Of a DNA stretch of 64,000 nucleotides, positions 45,177 to 55,308 are shown piece after piece. The first letter of the stretch is position 1; each line of letters begins with the position of its first letter. The notes below the pieces were generated by a model, which saw nothing but the letters and a program-made list of their open reading frames with translations, was not told where the DNA came from and ran no database searches. The position numbers and the translations under genes are program-made. Source of the stretch: Venatoribacter cucullus (GTDB lineage: Bacteria > Pseudomonadota > Gammaproteobacteria > Pseudomonadales > Oceanobacteraceae). Location of the stretch: positions 992,001 through 1,056,000 of the forward strand of contig NZ_CP046056.1 of NCBI RefSeq assembly GCF_016132445.1, given 5' to 3'.

Positions 45177-47416
45177 GTGCGGAAACCCCTTTCTTTATTC
45201 CCCGCCTGAGTATTATCGGGCTGGGTTTAATTGGCTGCTCCTGGGCTAAGGGTTTGCGTGTGCGCGGCTGTGTTGGCGAAGTGCTGGGCTACGACCGTAA
45301 TCTGGATTCCATGCAGGAAGCGCTGAACAGCGGCATTATTGACCGTATTAGCTCTGACCTGGCGGCGGCGGTTGCGGGTGCTGACCTGGTGATTATTTCC
45401 GTACCTATTCTGGCGGTACGGCAGGTGCTGCAGGAAATTGCACCGCATCTGGCTGCCCATGCGGTGATTACTGATGTGGGCTCGGTTAAAGGCTCGGTGG
45501 CGGACGATGTGGCGGCGGTGTTCGGTGCCGATTTTCCGCGTTTTGTGCTGGGCCACCCCATTGCCGGTTCCGAGCGCAGTGGTGTAAGTGCTGCCGACGA
45601 AAATCTGTACGTGCGGCACAAGGTGATTATTACCCCGCAACCGCATACCGATAAAACCGCGCTGCGGTTGGTGCGCCGGGCATGGCGGGCGGTGGAAGCC
45701 GACGTGGAAAGCATGGACGTGGTGCATCACGATGAAGTACTGGCCGCCACCAGCCATCTGCCGCATCTGATGGCCTATTCACTGGTGGATACGCTGGCCA
45801 ATACCCACGAAAACAAAGAAATTTTTAATTACGCTGCCGGCGGCTTCCGCGATTTTACCCGCATTGCCGCCAGCAGCCCGGTTATGTGGCGGGATATTTT
45901 TTCTGCCAATAAAACGCAGATTCTGAAAACACTCGATCTGTTTACCCACGATCTGCATTTTTTACGCGCGGCCATTGAAGCCGATGACACCACCACCGTC
46001 ATGGGGGTGCTGACCCGGGCCAAAGTGGCGCGCGATCATTTCTCTAAAATACTTGCCCGCAGGGCCTATGTAGAACCTATGAAAACGGCATCTGTTACTT
46101 ATATCGCTTCACCTTCCGGCGCGCTGACCGGCACCTTCCGTGTGCCCGGCGATAAATCCATTTCCCACCGTTCCATCATGCTGGGATCGCTGGCCGAAGG
46201 CACCACGGAAGTGACTGGCTTTCTGGAAGGCGAAGACAGCCTGGCGACGCTGCAGGCGTTCCGCGATATGGGCGTGGTGATTGAAGGCCCACACCGTGGC
46301 CGGGTGACCATTCATGGTGTCGGTCTGCACGGTCTGCAGCCGCCACCGGGGCCGCTGTATCTGGGTAACTCCGGAACCTCTATGCGCTTGCTGGCGGGCT
46401 TAATGGCCGGCCAGACCTTTGATGTGGAGATGAGTGGCGATGCGTCGTTGTCCAAGCGTCCGATGGGCCGGGTGGCCGATCCGCTGAAACGGATGGGCGC
46501 GGTGGTGGATACCGCCGACGGCGGCCGTCCGCCCATTAAAGTGCACGGCGCGGGTAAGCTGACCGGCATTCACTACGATCTGCCGATGGCCAGCGCCCAG
46601 GTGAAAAGCTGTGTGCTGCTGGCCGGCCTGTACGCCGAAGGCGAAACCTCGGTAACCGAACCAGCCCCGACCCGTGACCATACCGAGCGGATGCTGAAAG
46701 GCTTTGGCTACGACGTGCAGGTGAACGGCAACACCGTCACCCTGCGTTCCGGTGGCAAACTGACCGCCACCAATATCGACGTACCAGCCGATATTTCCTC
46801 GGCCGCCTTCTTTATGGTGGGGGCCAGCATTGCCGAAGGATCGGATATTACCCTTGAGCACGTCGGCATGAACCCGACCCGCGATGGCATCATCAATATC
46901 CTGCGCGCCATGGGCGGCAATATTGAGGTGCTGAACCCGCGTGAAGTCGGCGGTGAGCCGGTAGCCGATATCCGTATCCGCAGCGCCAGACTGAAAGGCA
47001 TTCATATTCCGGAAGATCAGGTGCCGCTGGCCATTGACGAATTTCCGGCGCTGTTTATTGCCGCCGCCTGTGCTGAAGGCGAAACCATTCTGACCGGCGC
47101 GGAAGAACTGCGCGTGAAAGAAAGCGACCGCATTCAGGTGATGATCGACGGCCTCACCACGCTGGGCGTACAGGCCGAAGGTACTGCCGACGGTGCCATC
47201 ATTCAGGGTCTGGGCCACAGTGGCCTGCTCGGTGGCGGCGAAGTGATCAGCCACGGCGACCACCGCATTGCCATGAGCTTTGCCATGGCGTCATTGCGGG
47301 CGTCCAGCGCCATCACCATTCTGGATTGTGCCAACGTCGCGACCTCGTTCCCGGGCTTTGTCGATCTGGCTAACAATGCTGGCCTGGAACTGGATGTGCT
47401 GACCACCAAGGCCTGA
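45173..47416 (+). CDS. Fused prephenate dehydrogenase and EPSP synthase
   Basis: One 747-residue protein carries TyrA (about 1-290; GLGLIGCSWAKGL cofactor motif, VGSVKGSV, GHPIAGSERSG) and AroA (about 305-747; PGDKSISHRSIMLGSLA, LGNSGTSMRLL, KESDRIQVM, DHRIAMSFA). TyrA makes 4-hydroxyphenylpyruvate for tyrosine; AroA makes 5-enolpyruvylshikimate-3-phosphate. AroA has GNSGTS and the KxSxR motif of glyphosate-sensitive class I enzymes. The fusion is known in Pseudomonas. The start is TTG at 45173, overlapping the hisC stop (TTGA); there is no in-frame ATG before the NAD motif. Expression therefore probably depends on coupling to hisC. Confidence 0.95.
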   Translation: MSAETPFFIPRLSIIGLGLIGCSWAKGLRVRGCVGEVLGYDRNLDSMQEALNSGIIDRISSDLAAAVAGADLVIISVPILAVRQVLQEIAPHLAAHAVITDVGSVKGSVADDVAAVFGADFPRFVLGHPIAGSERSGVSAADENLYVRHKVIITPQPHTDKTALRLVRRAWRAVEADVESMDVVHHDEVLAATSHLPHLMAYSLVDTLANTHENKEIFNYAAGGFRDFTRIAASSPVMWRDIFSANKTQILKTLDLFTHDLHFLRAAIEADDTTTVMGVLTRAKVARDHFSKILARRAYVEPMKTASVTYIASPSGALTGTFRVPGDKSISHRSIMLGSLAEGTTEVTGFLEGEDSLATLQAFRDMGVVIEGPHRGRVTIHGVGLHGLQPPPGPLYLGNSGTSMRLLAGLMAGQTFDVEMSGDASLSKRPMGRVADPLKRMGAVVDTADGGRPPIKVHGAGKLTGIHYDLPMASAQVKSCVLLAGLYAEGETSVTEPAPTRDHTERMLKGFGYDVQVNGNTVTLRSGGKLTATNIDVPADISSAAFFMVGASIAEGSDITLEHVGMNPTRDGIINILRAMGGNIEVLNPREVGGEPVADIRIRSARLKGIHIPEDQVPLAIDEFPALFIAAACAEGETILTGAEELRVKESDRIQVMIDGLTTLGVQAEGTADGAIIQGLGHSGLLGGGEVISHGDHRIAMSFAMASLRASSAITILDCANVATSFPGFVDLANNAGLELDVLTTKA

Positions 47417-47433
47417 GGCTTGGTGGCAGAAGC

Positions 47434-47471
47434 AAGACGGGAGGCGGGAGACGCAAAGCGCTGCCCGTCTT
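47434..47471. repeat. Inverted repeat with ACGGGAGACGC motif between tyrA/aroA and cmk
   Basis: AAGACGGG (47434-47441) pairs with CCCGTCTT (47464-47471); the left arm lies in a segment that nearly matches 7818-7836. It is the third location of this dispersed motif. No T run follows, so it is probably not a strong terminator. Confidence 0.6.
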
Positions 47472-47497
47472 AAACGGAAAAAATGAAAGGATCAGCC

Positions 47498-48178
47498 ATG
47501 AATACTCAGGCTCCTGTAATCACCATCGATGGCCCGTCCGGTGCCGGCAAAGGTACGGTGTGTGCCCGTCTGGCGCAGGTGCTGAACTGGCAACTGCTGG
47601 ATAGCGGGGCGCTGTACCGTATCACCGGCCTGGCCGCCAGCCGCAAGGGCCTGGCACTGGATGACGAAGCTGCCGTGGCGGCGGTGGCGGCGGCGCTGGA
47701 TGTGCGCTTTGAACCGACTCCGGTGGGCGTGCGTGTGATTCTGGAAGGCGACGATGTCACCAGCACCATCCGTACCGAAGAAGTGGGCAGTCTGGCCTCC
47801 CAGGTGGCGGCCTTGCCGGCAGTGCGCGATGCGCTGCTGCAGCGTCAGCGCGACTTCCGTACCGCCCCGGGTGTGATTGCCGACGGCCGCGATATGGGCA
47901 CGGTGGTGTTCCCTGATGCGCCGGTGAAAGTATTCCTCACCGCCAGTGCCGAGGAACGCGGTCAGCGCCGCTACAAACAGTTGCTTGAAAAGGGCTTTCA
48001 TGCTAGTTTGCCGGCCCTTATCGAAGACATCCGGGCCCGCGATGAGCGTGACAGCAACCGTGCTGTTGCCCCATTGAAGCCAGCGCAAGATGCTGTGCTG
48101 ATCGACAGCACCTCAATGAGTATTGAGGAAGTGTGCGATCAGGTTATGAATCTTGTCCGAACAGCAGGACTGATCTGA
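47498..48178 (+). CDS. cmk: Cytidylate kinase
   Basis: Cmk phosphorylates CMP and dCMP to the diphosphates. The 226-residue protein has the P-loop [13 protein letters not shown] at its start, LLDSGALYR, the CMP-binding [13 protein letters not shown] segment, and the lid region [11 protein letters not shown] start at 47498, with AAAGGA 6 bases upstream; the frame to 47483 adds five residues. It lies upstream of rpsA as in E. coli and Pseudomonas, and an internal terminator separates the two. Confidence 0.96.
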   Translation: MNTQAPVITIDGPSGAGKGTVCARLAQVLNWQLLDSGALYRITGLAASRKGLALDDEAAVAAVAAALDVRFEPTPVGVRVILEGDDVTSTIRTEEVGSLASQVAALPAVRDALLQRQRDFRTAPGVIADGRDMGTVVFPDAPVKVFLTASAEERGQRRYKQLLEKGFHASLPALIEDIRARDERDSNRAVAPLKPAQDAVLIDSTSMSIEEVCDQVMNLVRTAGLI

Positions 48179-48187
48179 GATGAAACA

Positions 48188-48231
48188 GGCGTGTGAGCCG
48201 GCTCTGTAAGAGAACACATGCCCGTTTTTTT
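48188..48231 (+). terminator. Terminator between cmk and rpsA
   Basis: GGCGTGTG (48188-48195) pairs with CACATGCC (48215-48222), with one G-T pair, and is followed by TTTTTTT (48225-48231). The loop contains AGCCGGCT, a second dyad. It probably limits read-through from cmk into rpsA, which would then have its own promoter in the remaining 93 bases. Confidence 0.7.
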
Positions 48232-48324
48232 GTCTGACTAACCCCAAATGTCTGGCCATTTGGATAGCGTCGTCTTCCATTATTCACCCCCGGAAGCGCG
48301 CACTAACGAAATAGGTAAATACTC

Positions 48325-50013
48325 ATGAGCATGAGCGAAAGCTTTGCAGCACTGTTTGAAGAATCCCTGAAAGAACTGGACATGCAGACTGGTTCCATCG
48401 TGACCGGTACCGTTGTTGATATCGACAGCGACTGGGTTACTGTGAACGCTGGCCTGAAATCAGAAGCCGTTATTCCGCGTGTACAGTTCCTGAACGAAAA
48501 AGGTGAGCTGGAAGTTAAAATCGGCGACACCACTCAGGTTTCTCTGGAAGCCGTTGAAGATGGTTTCGGTGAAACCAAGCTCTCCCGCGAAAAAGCCAAG
48601 CGTGCTGAAAGCTGGATCGAGCTGGAAAAAGCCTTCGAAGCTGACGAAATGGTCATGGGTATCATCAACGGTAAAGTCAAAGGTGGCTTCACTGTTGAAC
48701 TGAAAAACATCCGTGCGTTCCTGCCAGGCTCTCTGGTAGACGTGCGTCCTGTGCGCGATACCGCTCACCTGGAAGGCAAAGAGCTGGAATTCAAAGTTAT
48801 CAAGCTGGACGCCAAGCGTAACAACGTTGTGGTATCCCGTCGTGCCGTTCTGGAAGCTGCTAACAGCCAGGAACGCGAAGAACTGCTGGCTAACCTGCAG
48901 GAAGGCCAGTCTGTTAAAGGTATCGTTAAGAACCTGACCGACTACGGTGCATTCGTAGATCTGGGCGGTGTTGACGGCCTGCTGCACATCACTGACATGG
49001 CGTGGAAACGCATCAAGCACCCGAGCGAAATCGTTGCTGTTGGCGATGAAATCGACGTTAAAGTGCTGAAGTTTGACCGCGAGCGCAACCGTGTGTCTCT
49101 GGGTCTGAAGCAGCTGGGTGATGATCCGTGGGTCAGCATCAACGAGCGTTACCCGGAAAATGCCCGTGTGAAAGCACGCGTAACCAACCTGACTGACTAC
49201 GGCTGCTTCGCTGAGCTGGAAGAAGGCGTTGAAGGTCTGGTGCACGTTTCTGAAATGGATTGGACCAACAAGAACATCCACCCGAGCAAAGTCGTTCAGG
49301 TTGGTGATGAAATCGACGTAATGGTTCTGGACATCGATGAAGAACGTCGTCGTATTTCTCTGGGTATCAAGCAGTGCACCATGAACCCATGGGAAGAGTT
49401 CGGTACCAAGTTCAACAAAGGCGACAAGATCAACGGTAAGATCAAGTCCATCACTGACTTCGGTATCTTCATTGGTCTGGACGGCGGCATCGACGGTCTG
49501 GTTCACCTGTCTGACATTTCCTGGAACGAAACCGGCGAAGAAGCCGTACGTCGCTACAAGAAAGGTGATGAGCTGGAAACCGTTATCCTGTCTATCGACC
49601 CAGAGCGTGAGCGTATCTCTCTGGGCGTGAAACAGCTGGAAAGCGATCCGTTCTCTGAGTTCGTAGCTGAAAACGACAAAGGCACTCTGGTTACCGGTAA
49701 AGTGATTGCCGTAGAAGCCAAGTCTGCCACTGTTGAAATCGCTCCGGGCGTAGAAGCCACTCTGAAAGCGTCTGAAATCAGCCGCGACAAAGTGGAAGAT
49801 GCCCGTAACGCTCTGAACGAAGGTGACACCGTTGAAGCGGTTATCACTGCCGTTGACCGTAAGAACCGCACCATCAGCCTGTCTGTTAAGTCTAAAGACG
49901 ATGTAGCTGACAAAGCGGCTCTGAAAGAACAGCGCGCTAAAGCAGAAGCTGAGATGACTGGTCCGACCACCATCGGCGACCTGCTGAAAGAACAGCTGAA
50001 CAAAAACAGCTGA
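48325..50013 (+). CDS. rpsA: 30S ribosomal protein S1
   Basis: S1 is the large, RNA-binding ribosomal protein that unfolds and docks mRNA. The 562-residue protein has six S1 (OB-fold) repeats at about 20-88, 105-172, 192-260, 277-347, 364-434 and 451-520; repeats 3-6 each show the G-x-V-x-x-x-T-x-F/Y-G and V-H-x-S pattern ([35 protein letters not shown]). Codon use is strongly biased to preferred codons (e.g. CTG, GAA, CGT), as expected for a highly expressed gene. The protein often represses its own mRNA, and the leader could contain such a site. Confidence 0.98.
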   Translation: MSMSESFAALFEESLKELDMQTGSIVTGTVVDIDSDWVTVNAGLKSEAVIPRVQFLNEKGELEVKIGDTTQVSLEAVEDGFGETKLSREKAKRAESWIELEKAFEADEMVMGIINGKVKGGFTVELKNIRAFLPGSLVDVRPVRDTAHLEGKELEFKVIKLDAKRNNVVVSRRAVLEAANSQEREELLANLQEGQSVKGIVKNLTDYGAFVDLGGVDGLLHITDMAWKRIKHPSEIVAVGDEIDVKVLKFDRERNRVSLGLKQLGDDPWVSINERYPENARVKARVTNLTDYGCFAELEEGVEGLVHVSEMDWTNKNIHPSKVVQVGDEIDVMVLDIDEERRRISLGIKQCTMNPWEEFGTKFNKGDKINGKIKSITDFGIFIGLDGGIDGLVHLSDISWNETGEEAVRRYKKGDELETVILSIDPERERISLGVKQLESDPFSEFVAENDKGTLVTGKVIAVEAKSATVEIAPGVEATLKASEISRDKVEDARNALNEGDTVEAVITAVDRKNRTISLSVKSKDDVADKAALKEQRAKAEAEMTGPTTIGDLLKEQLNKNS

Positions 50014-50049
50014 TCGGTACTGACCGATACCGGGTGGTGTAACAGCCAC

Positions 50050-50085
50050 CCAATAAAAAACCCGCTACGGCGGGTTTTTTATTGG
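50050..50085. terminator. Bidirectional terminator between rpsA and the DUF3108 gene
   Basis: A perfect 16-bp stem (50050-50065 and 50070-50085) with loop TACG has A6 before and T6 after the GC core, so it acts as an intrinsic terminator in both directions between the two convergent genes. Confidence 0.95.
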
Positions 50086-50119
50086 GTTTTTTCTGCGCCG
50101 ATGGGGTGCCGGCTGCTGG

Positions 50120-50950
50120 TTATTCGATGCCGCTGACATCAATCTGATAGCGCAATTTGCCTTTTTCATAGTAGGCCAGCCGTATCAGCTGATACTGATG
50201 CCGGGGTGAGAACCAGGCAAACAACTGCCGTTTATTACTGCTGCGGATCTGCTGCACCTTAATGGCCTGCAGTTGGCCGATGGCGGTATCCAATGGTTCT
50301 TCACCGACCACAACAAAACGGTGTTCACGGATTTTATCTTCATCAAACACCGGATAGTTCAGTTCGGTTTTACCCTGTGCCAGATCCAGGCTGGCCTGCA
50401 GCATATAGCTGAGGCTGTCCTGCACGCCGGGCTGCCAGATATCCTTGTACAGCTTGTTGTTCTGCGCATCGGTGATCTCTTGCCGTGCCGGTGCAAATAA
50501 CACCGTCTGCGTGGGTGTGTTCAGAAAGCCGGTGGTCTGGTAACGGTACAGCAGTGGCTGCAGCTGTTGTTCCTGTAAAGAGAACTCAGTGCTTTCGTGC
50601 AGGGTGGCGATACTGGCTTCGGCATCAAAGGTAAAGCGCCAGCGGTTATTATCCAGCCGTTCCAGCTGGCGTTTGCCTTCAATATCAAAGCTGAACCAGC
50701 CCAATTCATAACGGGTTTTATAATGCACGGTAAAGGGCTGCAGGGTCAGGCGGTTCTCTGTGGCGGCTGCTGTCACTGTGTTGGTATGGCTGAGCACGGC
50801 GGCTGGTTCTGCTGTCGCCACGGGCACGGCATTGGTTGCGGTTTCCGGTGCACTGTCAGCTGCGGCCGGCAGCGCTGCTAACAGACTGGCGGGCAGTGTT
50901 ATCAGCAGGGTGGCGGCCAGAGGCCGGAAGGGGGCGTGGGCTATTAACAT
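50120..50950 (-). CDS. DUF3108 periplasmic protein
   Basis: The 276-residue precursor has a signal peptide (PLAATLLITLPASLLAALPAAA) and a DUF3108 domain (about 70-275) with FTVHYKTRYELGWFSFDIEGKRQL, and the C-terminal YQLIRLAYYEKGKLRYQIDVSGIE. The family is beta-rich and of unknown function. It lies just after purN on the same strand, as PA0943 does relative to purN/purM in P. aeruginosa. An Ala/Thr-rich linker follows the signal. It is divergently separated from nothing: the gene simply follows purN after 89 bases. Confidence 0.82.
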   Translation of the reverse strand: MLIAHAPFRPLAATLLITLPASLLAALPAAADSAPETATNAVPVATAEPAAVLSHTNTVTAAATENRLTLQPFTVHYKTRYELGWFSFDIEGKRQLERLDNNRWRFTFDAEASIATLHESTEFSLQEQQLQPLLYRYQTTGFLNTPTQTVLFAPARQEITDAQNNKLYKDIWQPGVQDSLSYMLQASLDLAQGKTELNYPVFDEDKIREHRFVVVGEEPLDTAIGQLQAIKVQQIRSSNKRQLFAWFSPRHQYQLIRLAYYEKGKLRYQIDVSGIE

Positions 50951-51039
50951 AACGGCATCCGTTAAGAATGTGCCGGCAGTATAACGCGCTTAAAAAGAGG
51001 AAGTCAGGGACCGTGTTGGTCCCTGTTCGGCGTCGCTGT

Positions 51040-51711
51040 TCAGGATTCCAGCGCTAAGCCACTGGCAGGCAGGGGATTACCGTCCAGCATGGCCTGCTTA
51101 CCCTGCATTTTCAGGCGGCCTTCAACAAACCATTTCACCGCAATGGGGTAAATAATGTGTTCCTGGGCATGCACCCGTTGTTGCAGGCTGGTGGCGTCAT
51201 CAGTGGGCTGCACCGGCACCACGGCCTGAATAATATTCGGGCCGTCATCCAGCACTTCCGTCACAAAGTGCACGGTGACCCCATGTTGGCTGTCGCCGGC
51301 GTCCAGAGCGCGCTGATGCGTATTCAGGCCCTGATATTTGGGTAGCAGTGACGGATGAATATTCAGCAGGCGGCCTTCGTAATGGGCGACAAATGCCGGG
51401 GTAAGAATACGCATAAAGCCGGCCAGTATGACCAGGTCGGGTTCGCAGTCATCAATCTGCTGGCGCAGTTCGGCGTCAAAGGCTTCGCGGCTGCTGTACT
51501 CTTTATGGTCGATAACCAGCGTTGGCAGACCGCGGTCGCGGGCTTTCTGCACGCCGGCGGCATCCGGGCGGTTGCAGATAACGCCGGCAATATCGGCATC
51601 AATCTGGCCGGCACTGATGGCTTCGGCAATGGCCAGCATATTGCTGCCACTGCCGGAGATCAGAATTACGAGGCGCGGCGTGTGACCGGCCCCGGCATTG
51701 CTCAGGTTCAT
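51040..51711 (-). CDS. purN: Phosphoribosylglycinamide formyltransferase
   Basis: PurN adds the formyl group of 10-formyl-tetrahydrofolate to GAR in purine synthesis. The 223-residue protein has the phosphate-binding [24 protein letters not shown], the catalytic [18 protein letters not shown] (Asn-His) and [17 protein letters not shown] (Asp). The start overlaps the purM stop by 4 bases, so the two are translationally coupled. Confidence 0.96.
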   Translation of the reverse strand: MNLSNAGAGHTPRLVILISGSGSNMLAIAEAISAGQIDADIAGVICNRPDAAGVQKARDRGLPTLVIDHKEYSSREAFDAELRQQIDDCEPDLVILAGFMRILTPAFVAHYEGRLLNIHPSLLPKYQGLNTHQRALDAGDSQHGVTVHFVTEVLDDGPNIIQAVVPVQPTDDATSLQQRVHAQEHIIYPIAVKWFVEGRLKMQGKQAMLDGNPLPASGLALES

Positions 51712-52760
51712 ACGATACGGGTACCGGTAAACTGTACCTGAGCTTCCTCAGCCTGACGGGCAGCCACTTCACCAATGATCCAGCTTTGTTCACCTTCGGC
51801 GTTCAGCAATGCCACGGCGGCATCGGCTTTGGCTTCCGGCAGGGCCACGATAAGGCCAACACCACAGTTAAAGGTGCGGAACATTTCTGCGGTAGCCACG
51901 TTGCCAGCCTGTTGCAGCCACTCAAACACCGCCGGCCATTTCCAGCTGTTGGTATCAATAATGGCTTTGCAGTCGTCCGGCAGTACGCGCGGAATATTTT
52001 CCTGGAAACCGCCACCGGTCACGTGACACATGGCGTGCACTTCACTGGCATTAATCAGCTTCAGGGCGGACTTCACATAAATACGGGTCGGTGCCATCAG
52101 GGCATCCGCCAGGCTCTGGCCGTCGACGTCTACGGTCAGGTCGGCATTGGATACTTCCAGGATCTTGCGAATCAGGGAGTAGCCATTGGAGTGCGGGCCA
52201 GAAGAGGCAACGGCAACCAGTTTGTCGCCGGCGGCCACTTTAGAGCCATCAATAATCTGGGATTTTTCGACGATACCCACACAGAAACCGGCCAGGTCGT
52301 AATCTTCGCCTTCGTACATGCCCGGCATTTCAGCAGTTTCACCGCCGACCAGAGAAGCGCCGGCCTGTTCGCAGCCGATACCAATACCGTTGATTACATC
52401 GGACGCAACATCAACATTCAGTTTGCCGGTGGCGTAATAATCGAGGAAGAACAGCGGCTCGGCGCCGGCGACTACCAGATCGTTCACACACATGGCCACC
52501 AGATCAATGCCGATGCTGTCGTGCTTTTTCAGGTCCATGGCCAGACGCAGCTTGGTGCCCACGCCATCGGTACCGGATACCAGTACCGGCTCGCGGTAGC
52601 CCTGCGGCAGTTCAAACAGGGCGCCGAAACCGCCCAGGCCTGCCATTACCTCGGGGCGGCGGGTCCGTTTGGCAACGCCTTTGATGCGTTCAACCAATGC
52701 ATTACCAGCGTCGATATCGACGCCTGCGTCTTTGTAGCTCAGGGATTGCTTGTCACTCAT
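51708..52760 (-). CDS. purM: Phosphoribosylformylglycinamidine cyclo-ligase
   Basis: PurM closes the imidazole ring to form AIR, using ATP. The 350-residue protein begins [20 protein letters not shown] (52760); [35 protein letters not shown] and [13 protein letters not shown] are the family signatures. The reading frame is open another 133 codons upstream, but that part has no resemblance to PurM and lacks sensible composition, so it is not included. The divergent DUF2066 gene starts 166 bases away; the shared gap should hold both promoters. Confidence 0.96.
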   Translation of the reverse strand: MSDKQSLSYKDAGVDIDAGNALVERIKGVAKRTRRPEVMAGLGGFGALFELPQGYREPVLVSGTDGVGTKLRLAMDLKKHDSIGIDLVAMCVNDLVVAGAEPLFFLDYYATGKLNVDVASDVINGIGIGCEQAGASLVGGETAEMPGMYEGEDYDLAGFCVGIVEKSQIIDGSKVAAGDKLVAVASSGPHSNGYSLIRKILEVSNADLTVDVDGQSLADALMAPTRIYVKSALKLINASEVHAMCHVTGGGFQENIPRVLPDDCKAIIDTNSWKWPAVFEWLQQAGNVATAEMFRTFNCGVGLIVALPEAKADAAVALLNAEGEQSWIIGEVAARQAEEAQVQFTGTRIV

Positions 52761-52926
52761 GCCGTCGTCACTGGGTGGCCAAAAGAAAGGCGCACATTCT
52801 AACGATTTGTTGTCCTGTCTGCATCTTTCTTCTGGTGTTTTCGGTGTTGCGTGAGGTGTGGGCATTGCTGACCCTGCGTGGCACAATACCGGCCTTTTTA
52901 AACGACGGTCACAGAGGGAGCCGGTT

Positions 52927-53937
52927 GTGCGTATTATCGGCCTGTTGTTGGTGTGGTGCCTGAGCCTGAATGCGCAGGCGGTTATGGTGTCGGATTTATA
53001 TGAAATGCAGGTGCCGGTGGCAGACCAATCGGCCGTCAGCCGTGCCCCGGCGATGCAGGAAGCCTTAATGCTGGTGCTGGTGAAAGTTGCCGGTGAGCAG
53101 GGAGCGGCCCAGCACGAATTGCTGCAGCAACAGCTGAGTAATCCGGAGGTGTTCGTCAAAAGTTTCCGCTATGTGCGCGATGAAGCGGATGCTTCGCTGC
53201 AGCTGAAGGTTAGCTTCGCCCCGAATCTGATTGATGATGTGCTGCGCCAGGCGCAACTGCCGGTGTGGGGCAAAAGCCGGCCATTGGTGTTGTTGTGGCA
53301 GGCGGTGGAAGACAACCGGCAACGGCTGGTGCTGAACCAGAATGAACAGCAATGGCGTCTGCAGCTCGAGCGCGCAATGAGCGAACGCGGCATTCCGTTA
53401 TTGTGGCCGGCGCTGGATATGGAAGATGAAATTGCCCTGCCGGCGGGCAGCTTGTGGGGCTTATTCCGCGCCGATGTGCGTAAGGCCTCTGAGCGTTATA
53501 TGGCCGATGCGCAAATGGCTGGCCGGTTGGCGCCGGCGGCCGGCATTGGCTTTGCCTACCGGGGGTTTCTGCTGCACCGCGATGAGGCGCTGGAATTAAG
53601 CGCCGAGGGCGAAGATGTGCTGGCTGTATTGCGTCAGATTGCGGATCAGGTCGCGGTTTTTCTGGCCCAGCGTTACGCGGTACGCAATCAGGGGGAAACT
53701 TCCGGACAGATGATTATGGTGTCGGGGGTGGATAATTTCCGCCAGTACCATGAGTTGCTGGCTTATCTGAACAGTAACAACGCGATTGATCAGGTGCATA
53801 TCCGCAGTGTCGATACCAATAATCTGATCCTTGAACTGGACCTGGCTGCCGACTGGGCTCAGGTCTGGAGCGTACTGGCTCTTGACCGCCGTCTGGTGGC
53901 CACCGAACAACCCCAGGTATACCGCTGGCAGCCCTGA
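52927..53937 (+). CDS. DUF2066 exported protein
   Basis: The 336-residue precursor starts with GTG at 52927, supported by GGGAG 6 bases upstream. It has a signal peptide ([18 protein letters not shown]), then a DUF2066 domain starting [15 protein letters not shown], with [15 protein letters not shown] and [15 protein letters not shown]. Function unknown. The order purM-DUF2066-hda, with purM divergent, is as in Pseudomonas (PA0945-PA0947). hda follows after 8 bases and is probably co-transcribed. Confidence 0.85.
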   Translation: MRIIGLLLVWCLSLNAQAVMVSDLYEMQVPVADQSAVSRAPAMQEALMLVLVKVAGEQGAAQHELLQQQLSNPEVFVKSFRYVRDEADASLQLKVSFAPNLIDDVLRQAQLPVWGKSRPLVLLWQAVEDNRQRLVLNQNEQQWRLQLERAMSERGIPLLWPALDMEDEIALPAGSLWGLFRADVRKASERYMADAQMAGRLAPAAGIGFAYRGFLLHRDEALELSAEGEDVLAVLRQIADQVAVFLAQRYAVRNQGETSGQMIMVSGVDNFRQYHELLAYLNSNNAIDQVHIRSVDTNNLILELDLAADWAQVWSVLALDRRLVATEQPQVYRWQP

Positions 53938-53945
53938 GATAACCG

Positions 53946-54638
53946 ATGAATCAGCAGTTAACCTTATCTGTCGCCATTCGCGACGATGCCCGTTTTGCCA
54001 ACTATTATGCTGGCCCTAACGAGCAGATCGTGCAGGCCCTGCAACAGCAATGGACGGTGCGCGGCGAGCCCTACATTTATTTATGGGGCAGTCCTGGCAG
54101 CGGTTGCAGCCATTTACTGCAGGCCTCCTGTCACTATGCCGAAGGGCTGGGGCATCAGAGTGTTTACCTGCCGCTGGATGAGCTGGCCGATTATGGCCCG
54201 GCGGTGCTGGACGGTATGGACCAGTTGCCGTTGGTGGCACTCGACCATCTGCAGGCCGTGGCTGGCCGTTCGGACTGGGAAGAAGCGTTATTTCACCTGT
54301 TTAACCGCATCCGTGACCGGCAAAGTCATTTGCTGATTGCGGCTGGCCAGCCGCCGGCGGCGCTGGGTATTCAGCTGCCGGATTTACTCTCACGACTGAA
54401 CTGGGGGGTAAGCTACGCGGTGCAGGAGCTGGATGACAACGACAAAATACTGGCGTTGTTGTTGCGCGCGCGCCGCCGTGGGTTGAACCTCAGCGACGAC
54501 GTGGCGCGCTTTATTCTTACCCGCGGCCCGCGGGATATGCAGGGGTTGTTCGATTTGCTCGAACGGCTGGATGCGGCGTCGTTGGCGGCGCAGCGGAAGC
54601 TGACCATTCCTTTTGTTAAAGCAGAGCTACAGTGGTGA
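53946..54638 (+). CDS. hda: DnaA regulatory inactivator Hda
   Basis: Hda binds the sliding clamp and promotes hydrolysis of DnaA-bound ATP, preventing over-initiation. The 230-residue protein has the N-terminal clamp-binding sequence QQLTLSV (pentapeptide QL-x-L-x), a Walker A-like GSPGSGCSHLLQA in which the usual Lys is replaced by Cys (Hda proteins commonly have Arg here), and the AAA+ lid with RGPRDMQGLFDLLERLD. Hda normally works with ADP and without a canonical P-loop Lys, so the change is tolerable. The stop is followed directly by the hairpin block. Confidence 0.93.
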   Translation: MNQQLTLSVAIRDDARFANYYAGPNEQIVQALQQQWTVRGEPYIYLWGSPGSGCSHLLQASCHYAEGLGHQSVYLPLDELADYGPAVLDGMDQLPLVALDHLQAVAGRSDWEEALFHLFNRIRDRQSHLLIAAGQPPAALGIQLPDLLSRLNWGVSYAVQELDDNDKILALLLRARRRGLNLSDDVARFILTRGPRDMQGLFDLLERLDAASLAAQRKLTIPFVKAELQW

Positions 54639-55088
54639 CACTGCCAGCCTGCCGGGCTGGTTTAGCTGCCACTGCGTGGCAGCTATTGCGGGGCTCCGCC
54701 CCCGCGCCCCGATTGCGAGGAACTTATCCTCGCGCTCCAGCTTGGTTGCCTGCCATCCATGGCGGCAACCCTTCGGGCCATCATTTTGTGATGTCACAAA
54801 TTGCTCCTGCAATTTGTTGCGCTGTATAGCACGTATTTCCTCATTCACCGTCATTGCCTGCGGCCACGGATCGTAAGGCGCGTCGTGCGCCACGATCCTC
54901 GCCCGGTCCATCCGGGCGGGCCTGTCAATGACGGTTCATTTTGGCGTGCTATAGGCGCGGATAAAACCGCAGCGGCTACGCCGGTATGGCTTTATTGAGC
55001 GCGCTACGCGCGCAAAACCAAAACCCAAATTTGATTATTTCCGGCCGCAGGCCGCATTAGCTTTTCAAGTTGCTGCTGTTTTGCCCGG

Positions 55089-55288
55089 CCCATTCGTTCC
55101 AGCCCGAAGTTTGGCAAAGCCAATAGCATCGTTTGGATGACTCCAAACGAGTGGCCAGGGGCATGGATGCCCCTTGGCCGCGTATGCTCAATTGGCTTTG
55201 GTAAACAAGGATCAGCTGGGACGCGGGCCTTAGGGGTTCGCAAGGGGATACCTCCCCTTGCAATACCAGCGGCCGAAGGCCGCAAAAA
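55089..55288 (-). repeat. 200-bp structured intergenic repeat, copy B
   Basis: This is the reverse-oriented partner of 7871-8070, the same length with about 14 substitutions. Relative to copy A, one A-C mismatch in the long-range stem becomes A-T here, the AGGGGCAT/ATGCCCCT stem is extended by GGCC pairs, and the last hairpin (TTCGGG) is weaker. The conserved stems carry no substitutions. Confidence 0.85.
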
Positions 55289-55308
55289 GCCGTCACGCAG
55301 TGACGGCT
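55284..55308 (-). terminator. Terminator-type hairpin after aspC
   Basis: On the minus strand AGCCGTCAC (55308-55300) pairs with GTGACGGCT (55296-55288) and is followed by TTTTT (overlapping 55288-55284). It lies 30 bases past the aspC stop and is well placed to end its transcript. It is also the inner hairpin of the right end of the hairpin block. Confidence 0.75.

Noticed and set aside
48460-50049. Long open frame (529 codons) opposite rpsA
   Set aside because: It is the antisense shadow of the strongly codon-biased rpsA gene; its translation has no family motif, and the plus-strand protein is certain.
52761-53159. N-terminal extension of purM
   Set aside because: It would overlap the divergent DUF2066 gene, is rich in Cys/Ser/Thr without PurM similarity, and the family start lies at 52760.
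54627-54911. Small open frames in the hairpin block
   Set aside because: They read through palindromes, overlap each other on both strands, and have no ribosome-binding site; I describe the DNA as structured repeat.
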